Below are positions 49,315-60,000 of a stretch of 60,000 bases of DNA, piece after piece; within the stretch, counting starts at the first letter, position 1; each line of letters begins with the position of its first letter. Where the stretch lies: NCBI GenBank assembly GCA_950295325.1, contig OX485806.1:37884001-37944000 (forward strand), written 5' to 3'. Made by a program: the position numbers and the translations under genes. Origin of the DNA: Polytrichum commune. Lineage: Eukaryota; Streptophyta; Polytrichopsida; Polytrichales; Polytrichaceae. The notes under the pieces were generated by a model. It was not told the origin of the DNA. It worked only from the letters and a program-made list of their open reading frames with translations, and made no database searches.

Positions 49315-49352
49315 GGGGCAGATCTAGGCGATTTCAAACGCCTAGATCTACC
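49315..49352. repeat. Short perfect inverted repeat
   Basis: AGATCTAGGCG and CGCCTAGATCT face each other across a 6-base spacer (ATTTCA with flanking overlap). It lies about 80 bases inside the right end of hAT-2 and could form a stable hairpin. Confidence 0.75.
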
Positions 49353-49501
49353 CACTTATTAAAGGGCATTTCGTACAAAACCAAACATTATAGCAGAAAT
49401 TACGATAAATCGCCACAAAATAATTCGCTGGTTGTGGCTGCAAGCTGTACACTATATATTCCATTACTCCGTATTCTTCCTTGTGCTGTAGCTCTTACCA
49501 C

Positions 49502-50372
49502 AGTCCGGGGAGTTTTATACAAAAATCGGTACATTTCCGATCTTTTATAAAGACATTAGGATTTTTATTTTTTTGCTCGGAAGCTACCTAAATCCAATTT
49601 TTATTCTCGGTTAAAAACCGATATTTAACTTTACCATTCGGTAATTTTCCGATTTTTTGAATTTCATTTCGGTATGTTTCCGAAGATTTGTATTGTATGT
49701 CGGATTTGTTTTTTTTAATATTATAAAAAAACTTGGTGTTATGCTTTTAAAGGGGTGAATTTGTGTTGATAGAAAATCCAAGTATCCTTGGAAGGATTTG
49801 AACCTTGCCAAGCCCGCACCAACTTGGGGCCAAGGATTTAGCCTTTAAAAATATATATAAATCCAAAAAGGGTTCATACATTATTTAGAGGCTAGTTAGT
49901 ACAACAATACATGCAACTTTTAAACATCCGCCGTATCCTTAGAACTAGAAAACATAGTTGAACTCACTGAACAAGATGCATCACTTGCAGAAGACATATA
50001 ACGTGAAGGATTAGCATATAAAAACCGGTATTTGGTTTCAGTTTTTCACAAAGGAATTGCCTCTTTAATAATATTATCAAAGTTTTCATCTGGTCCCTCT
50101 AAAGCAATTCTAAGCATAGCTTCCAAATTTTTACTTCCAAGTCTATTTCTCACTCGTGCTTTTATTAAATTTTGGACACTAAACTCCGTTTCACAAGTGG
50201 ATGTTGATACACATTGTACTCTAATGTGGTACTTTTGGGCCAACCCCTTCCGAGAGAGCCTAAAAATATCACACAAGCCCTTCGGTGAAGGTGGCCTGCA
50301 CTTGCAGGTGTCCAAGCCGAACCCGGATGATAGGTATATAATGTGAGTACTTAGATTTTTAAGGGAAATCAA
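49502..50372 (-). pseudogene. Third hAT relic: transposase C-terminal piece plus subterminal repeats
   Basis: The minus frame at 50372-50046 ends in a hAT dimerisation signature: VSTSTCETEFSVQNLIKARV, RNRLGSKNLEAMLRI and then FDNIIKEAI. A TGA (about 50044) where a tryptophan is expected is followed by more family-like sequence (KTETKYRF). The repeat unit next to hAT-2 breaks off at about 49500, where CAGTCCGGGG begins, a plausible hAT end. From there to 49690 the words TCGGTACATTTCCGA, TCGGTAATTTTCCGA and TCGGTATGTTTCCGA recur like binding sites. No right end or target duplication was found. Confidence 0.65.
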
Positions 50373-52739
50373 ATATGCGTTGTAGTATCTCCGGAGGTTG
50401 GCCCTCTGTTTTTAACAATTGTGGCTCTAAACTCCACTAACCAATTTCATATCTAGTTCTAACCTTAACCTACAACCTATTCTAAGCGCAGACGTACCAG
50501 CCTTGAAACCAAGTCAATCCTAACTTATGAATTGGGATGATTCTGATACACACCAACCGGGTGTGATTCATACCACCCTAGCTCAATGAACGGAATAACA
50601 ACGATTTGATGGACCATTCACCTCTTCTTATTTCTTTACTTAGTTATATTGAATTTTCTAAGCGGGAGAACTTGACCTAAGTTCCACCTTTCACACAAAT
50701 TTCTTCTTAATTACTTAATTTTGTTTGCACATCTTACCTCACTACATTCATATATTAGGCATCACCCCTTATATGGTTGGTGCACCCCTTACCTTAGAAC
50801 CTTCTAAGGCCTCGTGCAGGTCCTTTGAAGGTCGAGTGACATCTCAAACCCTTCGGACTTCAACGGTCCGAAAGGTGGTATCACCCTATCGAGTTAAGTT
50901 TCCGATTCGGGTCTCTTGCCAACAAGGGTTTACGATTTGTTTTGTATGTTTTAATTGTTAAGTGTGTTTACACTGGATAGACCATAAAATGTAACTTACT
51001 GGGACTAGGGTGACATGTTCCACAATCTTCATAGATTGGGGCCATTACTCCCAATCTATGGGGCCAACAACATAATAGTGGATTCGCAGGTCATTAATCC
51101 CACCTTTCTACTGTGAGCCAAATTTTTGGTCATTTAATTTAACTATAGGCTGATGGCGGAGAAGTGGATGGAATCCATCCACTGGAATGAAGATAGTTGA
51201 ACTATAGGAAGTAGTTAGAACTATAGGCACGGGCTTAGGTCCCCTTAGGTAGTTAGGATAACTATCGTCTTCCTCGCCTCCGTAAGAGGGTTGGCGAGGA
51301 TGGCAAAGGCAGACATTTCTTAGATAATTTTTGAGCGCATTGTTTAACCAATAGTCTTGTCTCCCTCGACACAAATTGTACGAGGTTAATAGTTAAACTA
51401 TTTTCTGAGGGGCTGAGTAATCGCGGCAGTGATTGCCGGGTTGCCAAATCTTGTTTATTTTTATTATGTTTGTGATTATTGTTGACATTGAATGGCTGAA
51501 ACCGTGTCGAACTATTTACTGTTTCGATTGTATGGATGAAGGATCGAAAACTATTGTCAGTTGGCATGATTGTAAGTGACTGAGATTGAAAGCGTGAATG
51601 GAAAGGACTGAGTGCAATTTGAGGAGAGTAATGCGTAAATGAGAAAGAATGTGAGTAGGAAGAGGAATTCACAGTGAGTTAATTGCAAAAGATCCGAAAT
51701 GTATGAGAGTTCGAAGAGCGATTCCGGAAGTGAGGAGAATTGATATAACATTTAGAGAAGTGTGTAACTATCGACAAGGTGTGAAACCCTGAATATGGTC
51801 GAACAAATTGTGATTGTTGATTAAGGAGATACGAGTGAAATCTATGAACAGACTAAATTGAACATTGTGTAACTATAGTCTGAGCGCGAACAATTGAATA
51901 TGGTTGAGCGAATGGGAAGTGAGAATCAGAAGAGAGAGGATTGAGGTAGAAGGAACCTACTGTCGAAGGAGTAACCTCTTCATATTGAGAAATGTGGACG
52001 TCGTAGGTAAGAAATGAATTAAACTATGAGCGTCGAGTCCCTTCAGGAAACAGAGCGTAATTCCTATCATTGGCCGAAGAAGGTGAAATAAAGAGGAGTA
52101 AAAGATGATACCACTATTGTCTGAGAGAAAGAGTTGAGTAGAATTATGAGTGATTGTTGACGGAGAACAGAGTCGAGCGATTGTGTATAAGAGGGAAGAG
52201 GAGAAATATAATCCGGTGGTGTCGTGAGAGAGAGGAGTTGGTCACATCATGAGAAGCGAGAGAAGGAACAAAGTATTGTCGAGTGCAGAGGAGTCCCACT
52301 CAGAGAGAGAGAGAAGGACAGAAAGCCACGTATCGGGCAAGCGTTAGCCTGAATATTGTGTAACTATTGGCTATGGTGGTATTCTCTGTAGGCTAATAGG
52401 AAGCCGAGAGGCCAAGAGTCAGACCATTGTGCAGAATTAATTACTATAGTTGAAGCCTGTGAGAGGCAGAGCACCGAGAAGTTAATAGTTCAGCCGTAAG
52501 AGATTATAGGGGAATCTTGAGTGTAGGTTGTTAGCATTTAATTGGGAAGAATGGAATTTAAGAGGGATCTCAATCAACCGTGGTGATGAGAAATCACTTC
52601 TGATCGGTTGATTAGAGAAATTAGGAAGGATTGTAAGAGGGATCAAGTGTAAGAGGGATAGAATTAACTTTGGTTCATAAATGTTATCTAGGCATAAGTT
52701 AATTGGATCTTTATTAAGTTTTGATTGTTAAGTAGTCGA
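50373..52739. other. Unassigned retroelement-like sequence
   Basis: No coding sequence is recognisable. From 51380 to 52700 the plus strand is rich in GAGAGA, GAGTGA and AGAGGA words with many stops, as in the long terminal region of a decayed LTR element, and it leads directly into the dispersed repeat at 52740. Confidence 0.4.
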
Positions 52740-53304
52740 GAGATAAGATCTTTGAGTATGGAATGCGATTTAATCCTTTCAGCCATTGTCTTGTGTGTTA
52801 CCCTGGTTGTTGTTGTTGTAGGTTGTGCAGGGCGACCAAGACTATAGTTTGACTGATAATGGTTAATTGCATAAGTTGTGAGTAATGATTAAATCTGGAA
52901 TTAATGAATGAACAATTGTTTTGTGTTGGAATTAACATTGACCAAGTAATAAAAGAATTGCCTTGAATTGAAGATGCATTGGCCAATGGTTATCAAAGAC
53001 AATTGTGATACTCAAAGACTATTGTTCTCGAAAGACTATTGTTATACAAAATCTCATGACGAGATGGTTACTACTGAGACTGACACACGTACCCCATTGA
53101 ATGAGACACAGTGAGACGAAACCAAGAGAGAAAAGAAGAATAAAAGACATACCAGTCATGTTTTAGAGTGAAGATAGCAACCCTTTGGTCTAATTAAGGA
53201 ACTATGAAGTGAAAAATGCATGTAATAGACACCAGTTAAGTCTTCTTTGAGAGTCTGTACCCTGGGTTTTGGATTATTTAAGTGAGAGCAAAAACTAACT
53301 ACAT
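52740..53304. repeat. Dispersed repeat, copy 2
   Basis: Matches 1-572 in the same order and orientation at a moderate identity, from TTTGAGTATG through the GTTGTTGTTGT run to GAGAGCAAAAAC near the end. Both copies include the word CAGAGACAATTGTGATACTC-like block. No protein is encoded. Confidence 0.7.
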
Positions 53305-55409
53305 CTACCAACAACATTCAGAGTATTTGTGTCGGTGATTAATCCGACTTACGACATACGAAACTTACTAATAAATAAAACTATTACCACAAAACATATC
53401 AAGGACCCGAAAACAATGGAGTTAGGTATTCCCTTGGCGGTCAAGTGGTCAAGTTACTTGACCTTACGAGATAAGTGAGTGGGTTTAGGGATGCATACTT
53501 TGGCCGCGCTCCCTCCAACCCTAAATGGAAGGCTAAGGTTAATTAGTTTATTTCAATTCTCCTCGGTTGATTGGACTCAATCTAGGCCGAGCCGCTACCT
53601 CCTGCCTTGCTTCACAGCTTGGACGTCGACCTTGCCTCATTCCTTGTAACTAGTTTGATTGTAAGGCTTACATTAGTTAACAATTAAAATATCAATTGTC
53701 TCTTTTGCACTGTAATTTAGGCCTAAGCATAATATAATTACTTAGTGCATGTAATTATCTTTCCAACGATCTAAAATTTACTTTAATCGGATAAGAAATG
53801 CAAAAGTTATGAGGGTTGGAAGTGCGAGGTCGATTCAACTGATCTGTCCAACCCACCTATCCAACTTCCAATTTCAACAATTCATAGTAAATTCATAGTA
53901 AATTCATTACTACTTGGATTTGGGCTTTTCTTACATCATTAGAAATCTATTAACAAGATCTAACTAGGAAAATAATGACATCAACAGGTTAAGCCAATCT
54001 GAATCCAGCAGACTCCTTGTAACACAGCAGTCAACCAGGAAGTCTTAGACTATGTATCTCCTCTTTAACAATTCATATCTAATTCAAATCTTAATAAAAT
54101 CAAACGTTCTAAATAATCATGGAAAGATATTGAAAATATCTATTTAAGGAAAATATGTGATTAGAAAATGTAGCCAAGATAAATTCAACAGACTCTCTGT
54201 ATACAACAGTCAACCAAGAAATCTCAAACTACGTATCATGCCTTCAACAATTCATATCTAATTCAAATCATGCTAAAATCAAACGTTCTAAACAATCTTG
54301 GAAAGCTAGACAAAATATCTATTTGGAAAAAATAAAACTTTTCAAAATTAGAATTTTTATTGGGCTAGCACGTCTGATCCAGCAGCTGCTACCCCAAGGA
54401 CCACCCAGTTTTTTTATTTCATCTTTGAAAATCCATAACTAATTGCCACCTTAACGAAATCACAAATGGGAAACGGCTATGGATAGCTATAGAAAATTTC
54501 TCTAAGAAAAAAAATGATAAGTATTTTGTTCTAGCTCTTGAACTATTCTTTGAGGGCATTGACAACTAAGGTCTACAATGCCTCCACTCAACATTTTACA
54601 ATCCAACCTACCTCTACAAAAGAAACGAAGAAATTTGTTGGTGTGTTAATAAATACACATTCTAACTAGGAGAGATAATAGAGGAATTTTTCAAGCCTTT
54701 CTCTTAGGCCATTGAGAATGCACGCTAAAGGATTTTCCTAACTATATTGAAGCAGGGCTTCGCCCAAGCATTAGAGAAAGATAAAGATCCTATAAGGTGG
54801 AAGGAGGGGTTTTTAAACCCTCTCAAAAAAGGGTTGGACCCCTCCGCCACCGGCTCCCTTCTTCGAAACATTTCCCGAAATTTCGGCTTGGGGGTTTTCC
54901 CGGTTGAGGTTGCCACCCTCTTGCCGAGGTGGCTCCGACGGGAAACCATAGAAATCTTTCTAAATTTTTGCCATCGAGTTGGCAAGGGGGCAAGTGGGCA
55001 AATAGCCCCCTTGCTCTCTTTCTTTTTTTCTTTGAAAGTCTTCAAGGTGATTCTGTCTTCTTACGCAAAACACCTCTAATAGTCTTGTGTGGCCCCTATT
55101 AATTAATAAACTAATATTTGTTTAGCTAGCATCTACTAACTTAGATCTCAGCTAGTTGTTTTTACTAGCTAGCATATTTTTTTACTTCGTTATTTTCTAG
55201 CACTACTTAGTTTTCATTTTGACCTTCCTTCTTTTAGGCTAAATACTAAATAAACTAATTTCCCCTAAATTCCCTATCAATTCAAACTTTTAATGCTAAC
55301 ATTCTAATTAAAAGTGATCCCGCGGAGTGGTGGATCATTTTAAGGGTTCACATTTAGCCAAATCAGCAAGGACAAGCAAATTAAGATATTGGGTTTGCAA
55401 AGAATGGTT
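53305..55409. other. No recognisable gene
   Basis: Sequence at 53990-54090 and 54180-54330 is a direct repeat of about 110 bases (CAGCAGTCAACCAGGAAGTC against CAACAGTCAACCAAGAAATC, followed by ATCTAATTCAAATC). At 54753-54765 CAGGGCTTCGCCC resembles a hAT end. No gene is supportable. Confidence 0.5.
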
Positions 55410-57296
55410 TCATGTGATCATGCCCCATAAATCTCTACAAGTTTTATCTCCCCATTCAGTAGTGGCTAGCAATTTGAAATCTAGAAATTCACGCTTACAA
55501 GCCATCACATCAACGAAGGCAGGAAATTTTGAATTTTCTTCGTAGCGATCATGCCCATAGTGTGCTAGTAATTTTTCTAATTCAATCACTCTCCAATTTT
55601 GGAGGCCTATATGCCTTGGAGGCATATTAGTAGGATTTAAAATTTTAAAACATGAAATAAAATCATTGTCTACAAATCTAGTATCCAAGCCTGCACAAAC
55701 AGCCTCTGCAAATGCACATTGGAATTTAAGTGCTTTCTCAAGGTCATCTCCTAGTCTAGACCGGTCCGTTTAAAAACTGTGATACATTTTTCCATGAAAT
55801 TCACTTGAAAGCTTTCGAAGATGACTCCAAGAGGGCCATATTCGGGAATGACATGATAACTAGTGTTTTCGTTAAATATGGAAGCATTAAAATCAATTTG
55901 CTCAACAATAAACAACATTCTAATTTGTGTCATCTCTGTTCTAACAATGCTACCAATAGTTGTGACATGCACAAATTTGTTTTGAAATTTTTTTGATAAC
56001 AAAGCTAAAGAATGTAAGATATCAACTAGAAAATATAAAATATAGATGTATTTAAATTGTTTTAACTTGGCAAAAACAAACTTCATTTGACCAAGGTTTT
56101 TCTTGTCATCACGAAAAAAACACAAAACAGATTCTAATGAATCACATAAGGTAGGTACAATCTGCCACCTATTAAGCCATCGTATCTTATGATACCGTTT
56201 CATGATTTTTTTAGCATCAAAAAGTACCTCTTGCAAGGCTGTGAGTGCATGTTTACGTTTATTTGACATATTAAAGAAAAAAACAATTGCATTCAAAATC
56301 GTGTCAACCTTATCAGATATTACCTTGCAATCTGATGTTTTAGATGGATCAAGTGCAGCTAGATTAGTCCTATGAGCAACACAATGACAACATAAAATAA
56401 ATAAGTTTAGGTTGTTTTTTAATCTTGTTGCTACTCCACCATGAGACCCCACCATGGTGCTTGCACCATCACTGCCAAATGCCACATACTTGCATAAATC
56501 AAGTTTCCAATTTTTTAAGTGATTGATTAAACATTCAAAAATAATAATAGCATCATTTTTTCCACCCTCAATCTCTAACAAACCTAAAAAATTGTGATTG
56601 GCACATCTTCTTCTATAATTGTAGCAAATACAACAAGGTGACCAGTAACACTTATATCCGTAGATTCATCAATCATGATTCTATAGAAAAGATAATTTCG
56701 AATCCTACATATGATTTTCTTTTTAATGACATTAGACATACATGCAATTAAATCAGCACATGATTTCTCATCATGATACATAGATGCAGTGATAGGAGTT
56801 TTTTACACTAGCAAGCAATGAACACAAAGAATGAAACTTAATATAAGGGAGGGATTGCTTTCCTTTAAAGTAAGCAGCACGAAACAATAATGCCAATGAT
56901 TCATCACAGGCACGTTGCCCTTGTTTGATCGCCTTCTCTAACACTTTACCACCACTTTGTAAAGCCCAACAAAGTTTTCTATGTTCAGTTGAACATGCAT
57001 GATCATGAAATGCGGTTACCTTTAAATTTTTGGATCCCTCCTTGGCATAAACGGAACGTCCACCCTTCTTTTTGCAAACTTTGCAAAACACTCTCCCCAA
57101 ATCGGGAGAAAAATCTAGCCAATCAAATTGGCTATACCCACTGGTCTTTCCATATACCTTGTGCACTTTGGGCTTGAGAAGAGGAAGGCAAATCATCCAA
57201 TGTAAATGTCCTAGATGCTAAATCACTTATGTCAATATTTCGAGGAGTGGCCAAAAAATGTTCCCTTAGAGACCTCTGTCGTTTTGCCATTCCTAA
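55410..57296 (-). pseudogene. Fourth hAT transposase, decayed (TTF-zinc-finger type)
   Basis: Minus strand, in order: start MAKRQRSLREHFLATPRN (57296); a TTF-type zinc finger (FCKVCKKKGGRSVYAKEGSK, then HDHACSTEHRKL); the catalytic region RIMIDESTDISVTGHLVVFA, FGSDGASTMVGSHGGVATRL and CCHCVAHRTNLAALDPSK; IRWLNRWQIVPTLCDSL; and a C-terminal part through LLATTEWGDKTCRDLWGMI before a stop at 55410. Three frameshifts break it (about 57150, 56800 and 56584) and the dimerisation domain after the final stop is gone. It has the same general architecture as the fragment in hAT-1 and is a ZNF862/KIAA1586-like hAT. I could not locate its ends. Confidence 0.85.
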
Positions 57297-57317
57297 ATTC
57301 AAGGTCAAATCTAGCAT

Positions 57318-58018
57318 TTTTCAGCCAAGTAGAAGCATGTATAAACTTCCATGCTACAGAAATCTTACATTAGTTACCCATAAGGTTAAGAATATAGCAA
57401 TTTTCTCAGTTGGTGTGAGCGCAAAATCTCACTCACATGTAAATACCGAAAAATTAATCGAAAAGGGGTTAATAAAGCTAAGCAAGGTTTAAGCAATTAC
57501 GGAAGAAACAAGGAATTATTGGTGCATTCCTACTAGGACCTTAGCCTAGGTGACCACATGGATTAATGAGGAGAAGGAATATTGGTGAGTAGGCAAGGTG
57601 GACCCCTAAACTAGAAGACAAGAAGGCTAGGTCAACTTACATTATTGGAAAGGTCGGTTGCGGGCAAGCGAGAAAAGAAAAGGTAAGGAGGAGGGGGCGA
57701 AGCCCTACTCAAATACTTGGGTTCGGTATGCGAGGATGGGAGAGGTAAGGTGTTAAATACCCCGTGAAATTAGGATCAAAGGCGATTATGAGCCTAAAGA
57801 GAATTTAACCTTAGGGGGATTAAAGGGAAATAAGGCATAAGCGTTTCATGGGGAGTCTAGTAAAAGTAGGCTTAAAGAGGACCAAGAAAAACCAATAGAA
57901 TAAAAGGAGGGGTCATGACGATGACCGTTATTTATTGAATGATATTTACACGGATAGCTCAGGAGGATGGGTAAGCGCCGGTCGGTTGGGTACTAATTTC
58001 CTGCCTAGAATTCACTAG
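57318..58018. other. No recognisable gene
   Basis: Flank of the decayed hAT transposase. No supportable reading frame or RNA gene. GGGCGAAGCCCT at 57704-57715 repeats a motif found at 54755 and 58490. Confidence 0.4.
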
Positions 58019-58132
58019 CCAAGTCATGTGTAAGACACTAAACGGTCAAACGAACTCAATGGGAATCGAACCCGGACCGCTTAAGTGTCGTACAAATTCC
58101 CTCTCTCAACCAACTGAGGAAACATGACTTGG
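58019..58132 (-). ncRNA. tRNA-like folded sequence, candidate tRNA-derived element
   Basis: CCAAGTCATGT and ACATGACTTGG close the 114-base segment as a perfect 11-bp stem. Inside, 58034-58047 and 58075-58089 form a second, imperfect 14-bp stem. The minus strand has both polymerase III internal boxes: an A-box-like CCTCAGTTGGTTGAGAG (58119-58103) and the perfect B-box GGTTCGATTCC (58072-58062) at tRNA-like distance. The acceptor and anticodon arms do not form a normal cloverleaf, so this is more likely a SINE head, a mutated tRNA or another polymerase III unit than a working tRNA gene. Confidence 0.4.
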
Positions 58133-58215
58133 TGACCACAACCACAACGACTCACAACTTATACCATAACATGAGCGTGATTACTTGGTAACAATTATGG
58201 TGGATTACTTTGTCT

Positions 58216-58240
58216 TATCTATCTATCTATCTATCTATCT
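58216..58240. repeat. (TATC)n microsatellite
   Basis: Six to seven uninterrupted TATC units. Confidence 0.95.
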
Positions 58241-58591
58241 ACGAGTTTTATTTATCTATGAGGCTAGGGGGAGAAGAAGTCAATGGAAGAAAAAGGAAGT
58301 GGGGTTGAAAGAGGGAGAGGCCAAGGGAAAAGGTCTCAACCCGTTTTTTTTCCTCGGGCGGCCCGAAAGATGCCGGGCAACCCGGGAAAAAAGGTAGAGG
58401 TTGGAGGGGTCTCGGGAGGTAGGAGGAAGAGAGCTCATTAGGCATGTCTAGAGGTAGAGAGGAGAGGGAGAGGAAACTAGAGGAGAAGAGGCGAAGCCCT
58501 GCCAAAATGGAGGATGGAGAGTAGAGAGCAAGCGGAGTCCTTGCTCCGGTGGAGAATGGTGAATGTAGGAGGAAGGAGGCGGGGCAGGAGC

Positions 58592-58634
<43 letters not shown>
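58592..58634. repeat. (AG)n microsatellite
   Basis: About 21 uninterrupted GA/AG units. Confidence 0.95.
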
Positions 58635-58636
<2 letters not shown>

Positions 58637-60000
58637 CCGAAACTAGGAGTGCCGATGAGGCTGAGCTCGGGAAGTACCACTAGTTGCGATCAATGAAGCT
58701 ATTTCCGTAATCCAGTGCACGGAGGAAGAGATGAGACATGCGGGAGAGCGGCGTCAGAAAGGAGAGGGAGAGTTGCGCGTGGAGCTGCAACAGTGGGAGG
58801 AAGCGAGTGGTGTCTTGGTGACCGGAAGAGCAAGAGCATGATCGAGGGGCATGTCTGGAGCGGAGTCACGACCGCGGCCCTCCAAATAGCGCACGGGGAA
58901 TGAGATACCTTTCCGGTAGACTGCTCAAGTCGCCTACACCGGTGGATCGACAATTGCAGAAGTGACAAGATTCGGTCCCTCTTCGACACAGGCAAGGGTC
59001 GGAGGTGGAGTTCGCCATTGGTATCGTAAGCACGAGGCATGAAGTTGCATCTTTTGGCTTTGATGGAATGCATTGTGGGCTGGGAGCTGGAAGCACTGAT
59101 AGCGTAGGTGAGGCATGAGTGGGTACGGGCCAGGCCGGGCTAGGATCAAGTAGGAGAGTGGTGGATTCGAGTGGGGATCGCAAAAATGGTTGCCGCGAGG
59201 GTCAGGAGTGTAGGAGTCTTATGTGGGTAGAGGTGATTAGATAGCACAACAACGGAACTCTGGTGGCTAGATTGGGGAGTAGCTGCTAGAGTGCCACCTT
59301 CAACATGTGAGAAATCACGAACGAGTTTTACGAATTAGCCAAAGTGTGAGTTCCGTGCAGAACGTAGGTACTGTCCAGAGGAGATATGTTGGAGGTAGCA
59401 GCGATCTTGTGCTCTTTTGTGAGGAGCATAGTGATTCTTCATGTTCAGTTAGCGAGTCATTCCTCAAGGCTCGAAATGCTCAAGTTTGGAGAGATCTGAG
59501 GCTCACCGATGACAAAGATTAATACTATGTCACTTCCCAGTAGTAGCAAGAGGGAGAACTAACAGAAAACGGGAGTCGTCATTTGATCCAGTTGTAGTGC
59601 TGATGATTCCGAGCTCCGACAATATCCGGCGGCTGTCGTGATTGATGCACAGTGGTGGGGAGTGCGGTGTCTTTGGTGGTGGCGAGGATTCGTTCGTTCT
59701 GTTCCGTTGTTTCTTTTCTTCCTTGCTGTTTTCTTTCCCTTCCGTGTGTGGGAGTGTCGGGGTAGGGTGTGCATAGCTGCTGGGAAGCGGGTTAAGTGAG
59801 AGACTGGAGCCAGAAGGCGTGCAAGTGCTCTGGACCAGCAAGGAAGGCGACAATTGTGGAGTGCTGCGGTGTCGCTCTGCAATCACGATTACAAAGGGGG
59901 ACGTGCGGGAGACTACTTCAAGGGGGAGTCCCCATACTAATGCAGGCCAGGTTAGAACAAGAGGGAGGGAATTGTGCGAGGACTAGAGGGAGCCTCACCT
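58635..60000. other. GC-richer unassigned sequence
   Basis: Base composition is richer in G on the plus strand than the rest of the window. Minus frames of up to 124 codons are arginine-, proline- and serine-rich and look like composition effects. No motif of a known protein is visible, and a retroelement flank or leader region is possible. Confidence 0.4.

Larger units (their letters stand above)
44302..49430 (-). mobile_element. Near-complete hAT transposon (hAT-2), 5.13 kb
   Basis: The element begins CAGCGAATTTTTTTT and ends AATAATTCGCTG, an inverted repeat of about 13 bases. GTTGTGGC lies immediately outside both ends (44294-44301 and 49431-49438), a perfect 8-bp target duplication. It has entered a repeat unit whose empty counterpart is at 41449-41775. 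Inside are a transposase on the minus strand, a captured gene fragment, a 33-bp triple repeat next to the left end (about 44315-44414), and GC-rich tandem repeats close to the right end. Confidence 0.92.

Noticed and set aside
49793-49845. GGTTCAAATCC on the minus strand with GTTGG upstream, as a possible tRNA
   Set aside because: The distance between the boxes is too short and no arms pair convincingly.
1-60000. CRISPR arrays, bacterial operons or organellar genes
   Set aside because: The only regular arrays are the LRR units, minisatellites and microsatellites; genes are spliced and eukaryotic.

Overview
The window is plant nuclear DNA: long AT-rich intergenic stretches, spliced genes with GT-AG introns and a dense, layered population of transposons. 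The best lineage clue is one gene (34204 to 28915, minus) in which a protein kinase, a TIR-type-like NB-ARC and a homogeneous 24-residue leucine-rich-repeat array lie in consecutive exons. Kinase-NBS-LRR (PNL) genes are known from mosses, so a bryophyte, probably a moss, is my inference; the species is not determinable.

Layout. 1-5.8 kb: a dispersed repeat and two ~500 bp Harbinger-like MITEs. 5.8-10.8 kb: an intron-bearing but broken UBP1-type RNA-binding protein gene whose last exon runs into a DUF3511 domain. 12.5-14.8 kb: foldback repeats and an internally deleted hAT element with perfect 8-bp target duplications. 15.4-19.6 kb: a complete eight-exon deoxynucleoside kinase gene (plus). 22.3-23.9 kb: a two-exon dolichyldiphosphatase/LPP-gamma gene (minus). 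24.5-28.5 kb: a tRNA-like relic, LTR pieces and a degraded Ty3/gypsy pol with a PHD finger after its integrase. 28.5-34.2 kb: the kinase-NB-ARC-LRR immune receptor gene, whose repeat array ends directly against the gypsy fragment. 34.3-44.3 kb: mostly non-coding, with an RPA49-like fragment, a minisatellite, and duplicated segments carrying two more MITEs. 44.3-49.4 kb: a 5.13 kb hAT element with terminal inverted repeats and an 8-bp target duplication, carrying a transposase and a captured METTL16/FIONA1-like fragment. 49.5-60 kb: two further hAT relics, a second copy of the window-start repeat, a tRNA-like folded sequence and simple repeats.

How it works together. The two plainly intact housekeeping genes serve dNTP salvage and dolichyl phosphate recycling. 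The immune-type receptor looks expressible as a 1628-residue protein, although its 3' repeat tail is decayed by two nonsense codons and cut off by retroelement sequence. The rest is largely a record of transposition, including gene-fragment capture and paralogous empty sites that date insertions relative to segmental duplication. Exon limits were set by eye from reading frame, splice consensus and remembered family sequences; no database search was run.
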